DNA from: Daucus carota subsp. sativus
Lineage: Eukaryota; Streptophyta; Magnoliopsida; Apiales; Apiaceae
Assembly: GCF_001625215.2 (NCBI RefSeq)
Contig: NC_030386.2
Span: forward strand, 35,157,296 to 35,221,295
Length of the DNA stretch: 64,000 nt
Direction of reading: 5' to 3'
In this document: positions 1 to 10,950 of the stretch, piece by piece
Layout: every line of letters begins with the position of its first letter
Position numbering within the stretch: the first letter of the stretch is position 1
Position numbers and translations under genes: made by a program
The notes under the pieces: model-generated
What the model was told of the DNA's origin: nothing
The model's database searches: none
Seen by the model: the letters and a program-made list of their open reading frames with translations, nothing else

Positions 1-1118
1 TCATCATTCCCACTTGGTGGTATAATTGAGTGATACAGATGTGCCAAGGCAGCTGTAAACGTAGCACAATTCTTTGTTTGCAGTTGACTGAAGAACTGGC
101 TGTTAAAAACTCTGGCATACTTCCACATCTGTCTCTCCATTCCTGGTTGCTCACATGATCCGTAAAGATTGTTAAATATCACCTCCAGTGCATTCAGCTG
201 GGCTTTAAAATAATCTGAGCGCAACACATTCATCAGTTGATTGTTGGTAACCTTCATAGCTTCCACACACTTCAAGAACAATGGAAAACAATGCATCCCG
301 GTATACAAGATATGATACCCGTAGAGAAACTCCTTCAACTGCTTACCATATTCAACAGACTCTCCAGCATAGACCAAATTATAGAAAGTATTCCTCAATG
401 TCTGATTCACATCGATCTGAAACTTGATACGATTGACAGCTTCAGGAACTGGATGAAAATTTTCAAAAGGCAAGGCATAATCATAGAAATCTTTGAATCG
501 GTTTCTCAAAGGTTTTTCAGTTCTCGTATAGTTTTCTGCTGATTTGGTATATAGTCTCATATAACTTGTTGCAAGATAACAAAACCCATTGGCAACTCTT
601 TCTTTATACTCTGGTTCTTCACGAGAGATCATCACAGTTAATGTATTGCAAGGTCTAACTATAACAAGTGTATCATTGGAGACTTCATCAAAATCTGTGT
701 CTTCCAGTATCAATTCGGGTGAAATATCTCCAAAGCAGTACTCTCCAGTAGAATCTTTAAGATTATACGCCAGATTCATCAGTTGACATATGGCTTGCGC
801 AGTAATATTTCCTTGGATGGAATTAAAAACTTGTAAACCCAGAGTAATTAGCTTCTCAACCTCTTTTATTCTCTGCAGATTATAGCACCTTCTAGCACCA
901 GGTTGTAGATCAGTCCACATTTCCAAACTGGGAACGGGATTATAAGGATCTGGAACGTTACAAAACATGTCAGTCAGTGGCATGATAGGTAGGGAGAGAA
1001 TCCTGTCCAACCTTCTATCGATATCATGGTCACCAATAGGGTTCTGATTTCTTGGGATGCCCTGTTGCTGAACATAGACTTCTGGTTCAGCGCTCTGAAC
1101 AATTCTCTTCCTTTCCAT
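1..1118 (-). CDS. Rhabdovirus nucleocapsid-like gene, copy 1 (endogenous viral element; continues past left edge)
   Basis: An open frame of about 372 codons starts at the ATG at 1118 and runs off the left edge; by comparison with copy 2 (8883-10136) roughly 45 C-terminal codons lie outside. The protein is very close to copy 2. The C-terminal half has a pattern I associate with plant rhabdovirus and varicosavirus N proteins: a helix with TGMHCFPLF, then WKYARVFN, then LQTKNC. A predicted length near 417 aa fits that family. The ATG lies directly behind a splice acceptor (intron 1121-2371), so the gene has an untranslated leader exon. The frame in the window looks whole. It would be a fossil virus gene fixed in the host genome, perhaps domesticated; a host role is unknown. 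Family call is from memory of motifs and is not certain. Confidence 0.6.
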   Translation of the reverse strand, partial: MERKRIVQSAEPEVYVQQQGIPRNQNPIGDHDIDRRLDRILSLPIMPLTDMFCNVPDPYNPVPSLEMWTDLQPGARRCYNLQRIKEVEKLITLGLQVFNSIQGNITAQAICQLMNLAYNLKDSTGEYCFGDISPELILEDTDFDEVSNDTLVIVRPCNTLTVMISREEPEYKERVANGFCYLATSYMRLYTKSAENYTRTEKPLRNRFKDFYDYALPFENFHPVPEAVNRIKFQIDVNQTLRNTFYNLVYAGESVEYGKQLKEFLYGYHILYTGMHCFPLFLKCVEAMKVTNNQLMNVLRSDYFKAQLNALEVIFNNLYGSCEQPGMERQMWKYARVFNSQFFSQLQTKNCATFTAALAHLYHSIIPPSGND

Positions 1119-1760
1119 ACCTGCATGTGCAAGACCAACAAAAAATAATACGCATACCCATCATATAGTAAAGTCTTTACTTTTTGAAATCCATACATAA
1201 ACTATCATTTCTGGGCATACTAATCAATTATGATGTGGTTTCAATACTGTGCCTGATCAATATAAACAAATATAATGACAAAGCTCTACTACTGCTTTTG
1301 TCTATATGAGCACATTCACATAAAAATATAACACTAGAAAAAAAAAATCATATGTTTACGTATTTGGATTATTCATTAAGTAGAGGCAGAATGGAAAAGC
1401 GAAAGCCCTTCGGTCTCTCAGATGTAAAGGTCATATATTCTTTTTGCACCAGAGGAACCGGCATCATAATCTGGGGTTAATCAAGTATTCAATTGTTGAA
1501 GCTACATTGTTAACAGCTTAACATTACCTCCTAAATAGCTACTCCCTCCGTCTCCTTCTACATTTCCTTTTCGAAAAAAGAAAATGTCCCAAAATATTTT
1601 TTTAATTTCTTTTTCAAGAATACCCCTGAATCATTTTCTTTAACGCAATTCCTGATGTTTGATTAATACATGTACACACAACTCAATTTAATTTAGTACA
1701 ATTATCAGACAATGTAACCGGCACTTGTGCCATTAAAGAGCCACTCAGACTATTTCGGTA

Positions 1761-2104
1761 GAAAAAAGGCCCCATATGCCATAAAACTTATAGCTAATGC
1801 CCAAAATAGCATAGTTCAAAAAAATGGTCTTAAATATCATTTAGTAATTTTGATAATCTAGCATTTCAATTTTGGGAAGAAAACACTAGATAGTGTTGCG
1901 TTTAGGGTTGAAAATCACTGTAAAATGCTAAACGATCACATAAATTAACGTCTAGGGCTTCTAACACTGGATCGTGCAGCGTTTAGGGTTTGTAAACGAG
2001 CGTTAAAAAGAAAAAGATCAAAGACGCTACACGATCTAACGTTTTGAACGAAGAAATGATAGATCAGGCCATCTTTTCCGATACTGGTATTTGGGGCCTT
2101 TTCC
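1761..2104. mobile_element. Non-autonomous MITE of unknown family in the leader intron
   Basis: The ends form an imperfect inverted repeat: AAAAGGCCCCATATGCC on the left and GGTATTTGGGGCCTTTT on the right. The interior holds two similar short blocks around GCGTTTAGGGTT and several AACG/CGTT words. Copy 2 of the neighbouring gene has no such insert in the same intron, so it came after the duplication. No clear target-site duplication was found, so the superfamily is open. Confidence 0.5.
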
Positions 2105-2371
2105 TCCCAAATTGTGAGACTAGAGGCCTAACACCCATTTGGATACAACCATAATCACACTAGAAACACTTCTAAAATGATTCTACTGGAACAGAAAACA
2201 TTGTACAATATAACTCCTTCAGCTTAGCAACGATCTACTCGATTTAACATTTTTCAAACACTTTTCTTCAACTTAGGTAAAACATAAAAATAAGCTTAGT
2301 AGAGTTAAAATAGCAAAGATGCATGAATATATTATGGATACATATGGGGAGAGTAGAGCAAAGAAAATTAC

Positions 2372-2510
2372 CTTCTAGAACAATCTCAGAGGAAGATGGA
2401 TGGATATATGAGTACCGAGCTTTGTGCACAAAGATTTGTTTTGGTCTTAAAGGAAGCCTGGGAAGACCAATCGGAGTCCGAAACTCCAAATTTTTGTTTG
2501 TTATTATTAA
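2372..2510 (-). other. Untranslated leader exon of nucleocapsid-like copy 1
   Basis: The stretch matches the region upstream of copy 2 (10816-10950) closely and ends in a good donor (GAAG then gtaatt). The matching acceptor is at 1120/1121, just before the ATG. The 5' end is not defined; a Stowaway MITE begins at 2523, right beside it. The intron of about 1.25 kb is longer than that of copy 2 partly because a MITE sits in it. Confidence 0.55.
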
Positions 2511-2522
2511 AACGTTGTACTA

Positions 2523-2826
2523 CTCCCTCCGTCCCTTTTTATCTGTCCATTTTGGAAAAAAAAACACATACCAAGGAATAATTGATTGTATGAACTTTTT
2601 CATTAAATACCTCTAATTAATATCTTGAAAATGGTGGAATACCCCTACTTTATGTCTTGAAAACATGAATTCAACCAAGTTTTAAATAAGTCAAGCCTTG
2701 AAAATTGAAATTATGGAGATATATTTGAAAAACTATCATTAAATTAGTTTTGAAAGTATAAATGGACAGATAAATAGGGACAAATTCTTACTTCCAAAGT
2801 GGACAGATAAATAGGGACGGAGGGAG
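2523..2826. mobile_element. Stowaway MITE (Tc1/mariner type)
   Basis: Termini CTCCCTCCGTCCC and GGGACGGAGGGAG are flanked by TA on both sides. The subterminal sequence (TTTATCTGTCCA near the left, GGACAGATAAATAGGGAC near the right) is shared with the element at 62209-62526, so the two belong to one subfamily. It lies beside the leader exon of copy 1 and is absent from copy 2. Confidence 0.85.
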
Positions 2827-2829
2827 TAT

Positions 2830-3347
2830 TAAATTTCAGTATACTTCCTTCGGTTAAATTTTGACGTATATATTGAAAACTCATGCTTACGATTTGTTCC
2901 TACATAATTTTAAACGATAGTTGAAGCCTTGGAGGTTAGTAAAAAAATAATCCTACAAATTGATATAAATAATAATAATATCCAAAAAAAATTAAAATAA
3001 TAATAATATTCAAATTCAGTCCGGTGATATTGGCTATTGGCCGGGCGTAATAAAATTATACAATTATGTCTCACCACAGCACATGAGTAATTTTAAGCGG
3101 TCATTATTTTATTAGTTGTGTCAATCAATTTATCATTATTAATCCTCTAGAAATAACTATCGATCAATTTGTAATCGATGACAAGGCATTTTAGGATCAT
3201 TAATTAGAAAAATTAATGCATATATAGTACATTATTAATAAAATATGATATAATATCATTTGTATCTATTTTTATATCTAATTTGATAATCGATACTTAT
3301 AACATTTTTCAAAATATAATATATATTATTATTTTATTGATTATTAT
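2830..3347. other. AT-rich spacer, no gene seen
   Basis: The first 110 bases resemble the upstream flank of copy 2 (about 10980-11090), as expected for the duplicated unit. The rest is AT-rich with ATT/AAT runs, and I see no coding signal. Confidence 0.5.
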
Positions 3348-3357
3348 TTAATGGATA

Positions 3358-3506
3358 GGGTTAAATATCGAAGTAGTCACTGAAGTGAGCTTCATATATC
3401 AAAATTTTAATTAATTTGAACGGGATCTCAAATGCACCATTCTAGTAACGAATAATGAACCTACCGTTAATTTGACTTTTTAATTAAACGGAAATCCTAA
3501 CGTTGC
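3358..3506 (+). repeat. Left terminal inverted repeat of the MULE
   Basis: It pairs with 7213-7361. Matching runs include GTAGTCACTGAAGTGAGC, TCATATATCAAAATTTTAAT and TCAAATGCACCATT. Confidence 0.88.
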
Positions 3507-4130
3507 ACATGTGAGTTGGCCACGGTGGAAAGTAAAACTTCTTTGCTTCTTACGTGGACAAAACCAGTGGCAACATGTTCTTATCTCAGCTTATATATGT
3601 ATTTGAATGTAATATACTTATAACCCAGCTAATATTCTCGTAGAAAAATCCCATCAATTAAAAACTCGTATGACATAAATGATACCAGATGCACCACTGG
3701 TAGTTCCTCATCTTAGCTCGCAAGCAAGTTAGGTGCTTCTTAATTTCAGATGACATTTCCTAGAAACTGAAAAACCAATAACAAGGTTCTGCATGTGCCT
3801 AACATAAATATTTTTTTTTTAATTTTTAAGATGATTAACGTGTGCAGGTGGTTCATAAATATACTCTATAAACTAATGTAACTGGTAGATGGATAAATCA
3901 ATTCATAATACATCAAAAATAAAGAAAATTAATTCTTAAAATCACCATCTCATAACAAACTTGGAAATACTGTGACAAATTCTTAAAGTTATCCTAATAA
4001 GCATACTGAAATACATTCCAAGTCTCAGAGCGCAAAAGTACTGCTGAAGTGTTCAAATATACCAAAATTTAGCAAAACGACATAAACAAAGGTTCTGCTG
4101 CTTATAACAAAAGGTTGGTTATAACTCATT

Positions 4131-6855
4131 TCAATCTCCACCAGTAGGATCATTGTTCTTCACAAATGGCAACTTTTGCTTGTCAACATTCTTTACTGCT
4201 CTTCGAACTTGTATTTTCTGTCTTTTTGCTTCTTTTGGTGTTTTCTTCCTCTGTGCGACTACATGATTTTCATCCTGTGTCACCACCGGTTCCTGTGCTG
4301 TTTGAGTCACCACTGGTACCTCATTCTCAGTTCTTGTTCTTGTCTTTTTGTTGCCAGGTGGTTGAGTCTGAGTGCCTTGATCATTGTCCTGTAGTTGACT
4401 CTTTGTTGGACAATTACTCTTTCTATGATCTGGTGATTTGCACAAACTGCAATGCATTTTCCTTCGGTTACTAAACCTCTGCAAGATAGGTCCAGTAGTT
4501 TTGACTTGAGAAGATTGGATCCTGTTGCCACCTTCCCAATCTTCCCTCCTTCGCAACCTTTTAGGCCTTCCTCTAAGTTTTTTTGGAATATCAGGTGGTA
4601 GAAGTTCGTCTGTAGAATGAACTTCCCAAAACTCTTCACCCTTTATTGCTTCAAGGGAGTGTTGATATGATGCCAAATACTTGCTTCTCTTATAGTAATC
4701 TGAGATATAATCAATTACCTGGTGCCTCCGGTCATATATTGCAGCAATTGCATGCTCACAGGGGATTCCTGTGAGGTCGAATACTCTGCAAGAGCATGAC
4801 ATTGTCTCCAGGTCTACAGTGTTAACCCTTGTCCCTTGTTTCACAGCAAACAACTTTTGACCATCCCAGGAAGCAGTCCAATTTCTCGACTCAGTGATCA
4901 ACAGATCCAACCTCTTCTTAATTCTTGGGCAGATTAAGTAATCAGTCTTGAGCATTTCATCCCTTTTCTGTCTCATCCTAGTCATGAGTTTGAAGTGTAT
5001 TTCCTGCATCATAGTCAGCAACGGCATATATCTGCAACATATATTTTTATAAGCATAATTATAATAATCTTATAACATAAATTCATACAACTACATGCTT
5101 TAAAAAAAAAAAAAAAATCATACAACTACATAACTTAATGATATAAATTTAACATTACCGTTCATTAATTATCCATGCATTAAAACACTCGCTCATGTTG
5201 TTTTCTACATTATCTGCCTTACTATGTGTACCAAAATATGCCTTACTTTTGACAACTGCTCATGTGCAGGCTTGGAGATTTTTTGAAGGTCTTTCATTGC
5301 TTTTATGTGTGCTGCAAGGTGTGTCACACAACAAGCATTCCAGAAGGCTCTCTTCAAGGCCAAAGATGGAAACCTAAATATAAATAAAAAAATTATATAG
5401 ATTTTGTACAGGAAGCATGTAAATTAGCATGTTAAGGCATACAACATTATTTACCTTTTCCTGAAATTACTGTAAATGTGTCTGCTGCAAAGTCTATGTT
5501 CAACCCGAGGGAGCAAGTCCTTCAAGGCCTTGTCAAGGCCCTTTTGTTGATCGCTAATCACAGTGTATCCTTCACCATTACCCAACTCAAGATCCTCACT
5601 CAATTGCTCAGTAAACCACTTCTATGACTCCGTGTTTTCACTTTCAACTACAGCATATGCAATTGGGAACATCTGATTGTTCCCATCCCTTCCAACAGCA
5701 GATAATAACTGTCCCCTGCACACTGTTTTCAAGAAGCATCCGTCAAAACCTATAATAGGCCTACACCCAGCCTTCCACCCTTCCTTTAAAGCGTGGTAAC
5801 AAACATAAATCCTCTTAAACTTGTTCGAGTCAGTTTCATTCAATCTTGTTGTCCTAATCTGAACTGTATTATTCTTGTTACTTTTAAGGATTTCATTGGC
5901 AAAGTCCCTTAGTCTGGAATAATGCTCTTTAAGTGCTTCAGCCACACTTTCTAGTGCTATTTTTCGAACCCTCAATATTTTTATCCTTGGCACCTCTACC
6001 TCCAGTTCCTTCTTAATTGTCTCAGCCATCTCCTTAACCTTCCACTGTGGATTTTTTCTAATTCTATCACCATAGACTTGCAAATTTCATCCCCGCTTGC
6101 CAATTGATCACATTACTATCAGCACCATGTTTTAATCCTGCCATTTTTCTTTTTATTTTCTTAGGATTTGGAGGACCTATATATCCAATTTTGCTATTCT
6201 CGTCTTCGCTCGAAGAGTAATCAGACCTAAGTTCCATAGAACCAAAATCAGATTCGTCACTTATAAGCATTGGACCTACAGTGACAATTTCATTTCCAAC
6301 CTGTACACCCTGAGTCATGTCATGGATCACTCGCTTCTCATTCCCTCTATACTCTGTAAACTCCTCATCACTATTAATAAAGATTTCGTCATCACTAAAA
6401 CTCTCAGACTTCTCACTCTCAGTTACTACATAATAATCTGGATCATTGTAATCAGCATCTCCCCTTTCATTCTCCTCATTTCCACCCAACTCAACATTTT
6501 CACTTCCTTTTAATTCACTTTCTTGGGCTACGTCAATAACCTCATCAAATTCATAGTGATCAACATATAAATCAATCTTACCCAAGGGTTTGTGAATATC
6601 TACCATTTCTCTTACTGTATTATCATCATACAATAGTTTAACACCTTCTTCGATAGACATTCCAGATGTTTGAAAATAAACCAAGTCAGTGGGGCTATAA
6701 CCATGTTTTTCGGCAAAATCATCCAAGTCTCTAAATGAAAATACATCAGTGTCAAAACCAGGAATAAAATCAACTTTGCCCCCTTTATATTCGACTTTTG
6801 GTATATGTGACAACTCCCCATGATGATGCACATATATAGTTATCAATGACTCCAT
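4131..6855 (-). pseudogene. MULE transposase (MuDR/FAR1-type), disabled
   Basis: Translation would start at the ATG at 6855, just behind an acceptor. Order: PB1-like region with an acidic linker (6067-6855); transposase core with FDGCFLK and GQLLSAVGRDGNNQ (5622-6083) and the second catalytic aspartate in SDQQKGL (about 5550); a middle exon (about 5155-5380) ending MSECFNAWIINER; and a last exon (4131-5027) with the SWIM motif CSCR...GIPCEHA and a CX2CX3HX4C knuckle. At least three lesions are visible: a frame change near 6070, where the usual N-terminal zinc-binding region is missing; an in-frame TAG after VVESENTES (near 5622); and a frame change in the middle exon near 5240. It should not encode an active enzyme. 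Confidence 0.88.
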
Positions 6856-7212
6856 ACTGTGACAAATAATTACAATTAACAACAAAAAGAAAGCAAACAC
6901 GATACCGAAAAATGCATATAATTAAAGAAAACAAAGCAACACATAGACCCAACAAAAACATATAAGAATACATGATCTGATGTTCATACATGAAGATAAG
7001 AGTACATACCTCTTATTTAGTGAATATTCGACTAACTAAACGCGATTTCCCCCTGATTGCGTCGCCGATTAGATGCATGTAGTTGAAGCTCAGAGGGATA
7101 GGGTTTTTTTATCTGAGTTTGATCGGGATTGTTTTGTGTTTAGTACGTAAGAAGGTGTGCACTTACAGCTGGCACTTTCAACCCAGTCAGCTGCCACATA
7201 TATATCAAGTCA

Positions 7213-7361
7213 GCAACGTTAGAAATTCCGTTTAGTCAGAGAGTAAAACTAACGTAGTGTTCATTATCTATTACTAAAATGGTGCATTTGAGACCCCGTT
7301 CAAATTGATTAAAATTTTGATATATGAGGCTCACTTCAGTGACTACTTTGATATTTAACCC
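7213..7361 (-). repeat. Right terminal inverted repeat of the MULE
   Basis: Reverse complement of the left repeat with scattered substitutions. It ends in GATATTTAACCC followed by the 10-bp duplication. Confidence 0.88.
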
Positions 7362-7491
7362 TTAATGGATATATAAGGCCTGCACCATTCGAGCTTCAAG
7401 AGTTCAAAATAAGTACCGGATTGCAGATCGTGAAAGTTACTTTGCTATTCTACCTTAAATCACATATCATAACTAGAACAAGAAATACAAA

Positions 7492-8414
7492 TCATTTATA
7501 GAAGGTTTCAAGACAATTTAACTCAGACAGAAAAGACTCGCGTCTCTGACAAACAAACTCAGGTTTTGAAAATACTGTCAGTAAGTTCATATCATGAGAA
7601 GCTAACTTAACTCCTTTCTTCACTGGCATTGGCTGAATGGTAAGCTTCACTTCCGTGCACCAAAGTCCAAACACACCAACATTGTCCAAAACAGGGCCAC
7701 AGACATGACCGTAGTTATCAACACTTGAATGATAAAATGCACTGTAGAATGTTATTCTTGTTCTAGCTGATATGGCTTGGAATCTCAGACTAGCAGTTTT
7801 GAATCCTCCTTTTCCTTGTAATGTATAGGGCACTCTGATAGTCCCCCTGGCCGCGAAAGCTTCAACCATCATCGATCCCCTGCAGCCATTCTTAGCGTCT
7901 CCAATACTGAAGTTTAGGTAGTAGAATTTGTAAGGCACTGTCCTTATGATTTGTGCAATGGCACTTTCTCTTCCTGATACTAATTCTATCGCAGTGTGCC
8001 CTGAGGGAATGTAGAAATGCCTCGAGTCAATGTACTTGACTGGTTTCAGAGATTCGATGATCCAGCCAGCCGCCAGGAAGTGGAGAAATTTGATCTTCTT
8101 GTTGTGGCAAGACAAGGACCCCTGTTGAGAAGGTCTTGTATACATGAGGGCCAACTTCAAAATCTCCATTCTTCATTAAGTTACCTGCATACAGTAAAAT
8201 GATCAGCCACTTGGTAAAAAAAAATATATGTAATTTTGAACTAACCTCTAGTGTATCTAATAGGCAGGCAGCATTTTAATTAGCAAAAAATAAATAAATT
8301 AGGCAGCATTTCTTCGATTGCAATAGCATCTAAGAGAGGACCGCAGGTTGGATCTTCTTCGGTGCCAATGTTATGAAAGGTAATCCTAAGAGAAGCTGAA
8401 GTAGCCTTAAATTC
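7492..8414 (-). pseudogene. DUF642 gene copy A, truncated and frameshifted
   Basis: The second DUF642 half (7492-8187) is nearly identical to the last exon of copy B, and a stub of exon 2 (about 8265-8414) precedes it. Similarity stops abruptly near 8414 within exon 2, so exon 1 (signal peptide) and most of the first domain are absent. An extra 7 bp near 8075 (CCTGGCGGCTGGCTGG against CCTGGCTGG in copy B) shifts the frame ahead of the conserved GWIIESLKPVKYIDS. The break at 8414 is probably one end of the tandem duplication. No secreted product is expected. Confidence 0.85.
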
Positions 8415-8882
8415 TAAGGAGCACATTAATAATTTAAGGAGCACGATTGAAATAGCCCAACTGATTAAGGATCAGCCACCCAATTATTATAAAATTATAA
8501 GTCATATTGATCAAAAATAAATAAATAATCATATCATTTATTCATGCAACTTCGCAACAGAAAACATACATTTCCATATTCATCTTTAAAAGATCTAAAC
8601 TACTATAAGATTAAGAATGTGAAACTAAAATGATCATACAAAAACTCATGTAACCCATCGTGATCATGTTACATAAATCAAAGAGTTGTTCTTGATTTTT
8701 AATTTAAGCGTGACAATGAGTCAATAAGATGATTTTTTTTTGGAAACTAACATAAAATTGGACATAACGATAAATGAGTTAACACGGACATATGATATAT
8801 TCAATAAGAGAAGGTACTTCACTGTTAAGGAAATGCTTGCTTTGTTGCTTTGTTATCATCCAAAGAATATCAGAAGTAAAGA

Positions 8883-10136
8883 CTAAATTTTTCTTTCTCC
8901 AGAACTTTTTGTATCTTTCGTCCCATCTCTGCAAATTGTCAGAGCCCTTCGTGCATACTCCTTAGCGATCTTGAGTTGACCACCCGACAATTCTTTAACT
9001 CTGACTATGTTTCTGGCATCCTCATTCCCGCTTGCTGGTATAATTGAGTGATACAGATGTGCCAAGACAGCTGTAAACGTAGCACAATTCTTTGTTTGCA
9101 GTTGATTGAAGAACCGACTGTTAAAGACTCTGGCATATTTCCACATCTGTCTCTCCATTCCTGGTTGCTCACTTGATCCGTAAAGATTGTTAAATATCGA
9201 CTCCAGTGCATTCAGCTCCACTTTAAAATAATTTGAGCGCAACACATTTATCAGTTGATTGTTGGTTACCTTCATAGCTTCCACACACTTCAAGAACAAT
9301 GGAAAACAATGCATCCCGGTATACAAGATATGATACCCGTAGAGAAACTCCTTCAACTGCTTTCCATTTTCAACAGACTCTCCAGCATACACCAAATTAT
9401 AGAAAGTATTCCTCAGTGTCTGATTCGCATCAATCTGAAACTTGATACAATTGACAGCTTCAGGAACTGGATGAAAATTTTCAAAAGGTAAGGCATAATC
9501 ATAGAAATCTTTGAACCGGTTTCTCAAAGGGCCTTCAATTCTCAAATAGTTTTCTGCTGATTTCGTATATAGTCTCATATAACTTGTTGCAAGATAACAA
9601 AACCCATTTGCAACTCTTTCTTTATACTCTGGTTCTTCATGAGAGATCATCACAGTTAATGTATTGTAAGGTCTAACTATAAGAAGTGCAGCATTGGAGA
9701 CTTCATCAAAATCTGTGTCTTCCAGTATCAATTCGGGTGAAACATCTCCAAAGCAGTACTCTCCAGTAGAATCTTTAAGATTATAGGCCAGATTCATCAG
9801 TTGACATATGGCTTGTGCAGTAATATTTCCTTGGATGGAACTAAAAACTTGTAAACCCAGAGCAAGTAGTTCCTCAACCTCTCCTATTTTCAGCAGGTTA
9901 TAGCACCTTCTAGCACCAGGTTGTAGATCAGTCCACATTTCCAAACTGGGAACTGGACCATAAATAATTGGAACGTTACAATAACTGTTAGTCAGTGGCT
10001 TAATAGGTCGGGAGAGAAAACTCTTCAACCTGCTATCAATATCATGATCACCAATAGGGTTCTGCTTTGTTGTGATGCCCTGTTGTTGAACGTAGACTTC
10101 TGGTTCAGCATTCTGAACAGTTCTCTTCCTTTTCAT
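8883..10136 (-). CDS. Rhabdovirus nucleocapsid-like gene, copy 2 (endogenous viral element, looks whole)
   Basis: A 417-residue open frame from the ATG at 10136 (MKRKRTVQ) to the stop at 8883. The ATG follows an acceptor (intron 10139-10815). The protein is soluble and probably mostly helical, with no signal peptide or membrane span. The segment with TGMHCFPLFLKCVEAMKV, then WKYARVFN and LQTKNC, is what suggests a plant rhabdovirus/varicosavirus nucleocapsid; length agrees. Rhabdovirus N-like insertions are known from several plant genomes. Two near-identical open copies point to an old integration kept by the host, or to a recent duplication. An upstream in-frame ATG at 10178 lies in the intron and was not used. 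If it is not viral in origin, it is an unrecognised plant protein. Confidence 0.65.
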   Translation of the reverse strand: MKRKRTVQNAEPEVYVQQQGITTKQNPIGDHDIDSRLKSFLSRPIKPLTNSYCNVPIIYGPVPSLEMWTDLQPGARRCYNLLKIGEVEELLALGLQVFSSIQGNITAQAICQLMNLAYNLKDSTGEYCFGDVSPELILEDTDFDEVSNAALLIVRPYNTLTVMISHEEPEYKERVANGFCYLATSYMRLYTKSAENYLRIEGPLRNRFKDFYDYALPFENFHPVPEAVNCIKFQIDANQTLRNTFYNLVYAGESVENGKQLKEFLYGYHILYTGMHCFPLFLKCVEAMKVTNNQLINVLRSNYFKVELNALESIFNNLYGSSEQPGMERQMWKYARVFNSRFFNQLQTKNCATFTAVLAHLYHSIIPASGNEDARNIVRVKELSGGQLKIAKEYARRALTICRDGTKDTKSSGERKI

Positions 10137-10529
10137 ACCTGCAAGTGCACGTCTAAAAAGAAGATACTCTTTCTTCATAAAATCTAACTACAAGAATCAA
10201 GATACTAGCTAGAAGATATGGAAGCAATGCTAAAAGAAGATACTCTTTCTTCATAAAAACCAAGTGCAAAAAATGCAGCTAAACGACCAAGACAAACAAA
10301 AAAGGAAATACACATACCCATCCCATCATATAGCAAAGTGTTTACTTTTTGAAAACCATACATAAACTGTGATTTTTGTACATACTAATCAATTTTGATG
10401 TGGTTTCAATACTGTGCCTAATCAAGATAAACAGATATAATGACGAAGGTCTACTACTGCCTCTTCAATCCATATGAGCATAATCACATAAAAATACAAC
10501 ACTCAGAAAAAAATTATATGTTTACTCCC

Positions 10530-10690
10530 CCGGTCTACATGCCCTTTTAGTGGAAAAAAAATGTCCTAAAATATTAGTTCATTTCTTCTTTGAAAACAAT
10601 TTTTGAATGTTTTTTTTTAAAAAACTAGAATTTCCGTTAGAAATCAACTCATACAATCAGTTCGGATCATCTCCAACACATCAGGCGGAG
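10530..10690. repeat. Partial Stowaway-like remnant in the leader intron
   Basis: ACTCCCCCGGTCTAC followed by an A-rich block with ATGTCCTAAAATATT resembles the one-ended Stowaway start at 1541 in the other copy. No right end was found, so both are remnants older than the duplication. Confidence 0.35.
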
Positions 10691-10815
10691 GAGAATAATA
10701 CATATTAACACTTCCAGACAAACAAGGCATAAAATACACTCACTAGAGCTAACATAGCAGAGATGCATGTATATATTATGGATACATATGGTGAGTGTAC
10801 AGCAAAGAAAATTAC

Positions 10816-10950
10816 CTTCGAGAACAATCTCAGAGGAAGATGGATGGATATATGATCAGTACCGAGCTTTGTATACAAAGGTTTATTGTGATCTTTTAAA
10901 GGAAGCTGCCTGGGAAGATCAATCGGAGTCTCGAAACTCCAAACGTTTGT
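10816..10950 (-). other. Untranslated leader exon of nucleocapsid-like copy 2
   Basis: Homologous to 2372-2510 and ends with the same donor context (GAAG then gtaatt). The outer end is approximate. It joins to 10138, two bases before the start codon. Confidence 0.55.

Larger units (their letters stand above)
3358..7361 (-). mobile_element. Mutator-like element (MULE), 4,004 bp, with decayed transposase
   Basis: Inverted terminal repeats of about 149 bp (3358-3506 and 7213-7361) begin GGGTTAAATATC and are roughly 85-90% alike by eye. A 10-bp target duplication TTAATGGATA flanks the element (3348-3357 and 7362-7371). Inside, on the minus strand, lie a leader exon (about 7011-7100), a PB1-like N-terminal domain, a MULE transposase core, and a SWIM zinc finger plus zinc knuckle. 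The element sits inside the duplicated block, only in the left unit. Confidence 0.9.

Noticed and set aside
237-786. Plus-strand open frames in 1-1118
   Set aside because: They are opposite-strand shadows of the nucleocapsid-like frame; the same shadow recurs at 9255-9491 in copy 2.
974-1198. Minus-strand frame over the leader intron junction
   Set aside because: It reads through the acceptor in a different frame from the long conserved one.
1541-1760. Full Stowaway element starting at 1541
   Set aside because: Only a left end is visible; the matching right end was not found.
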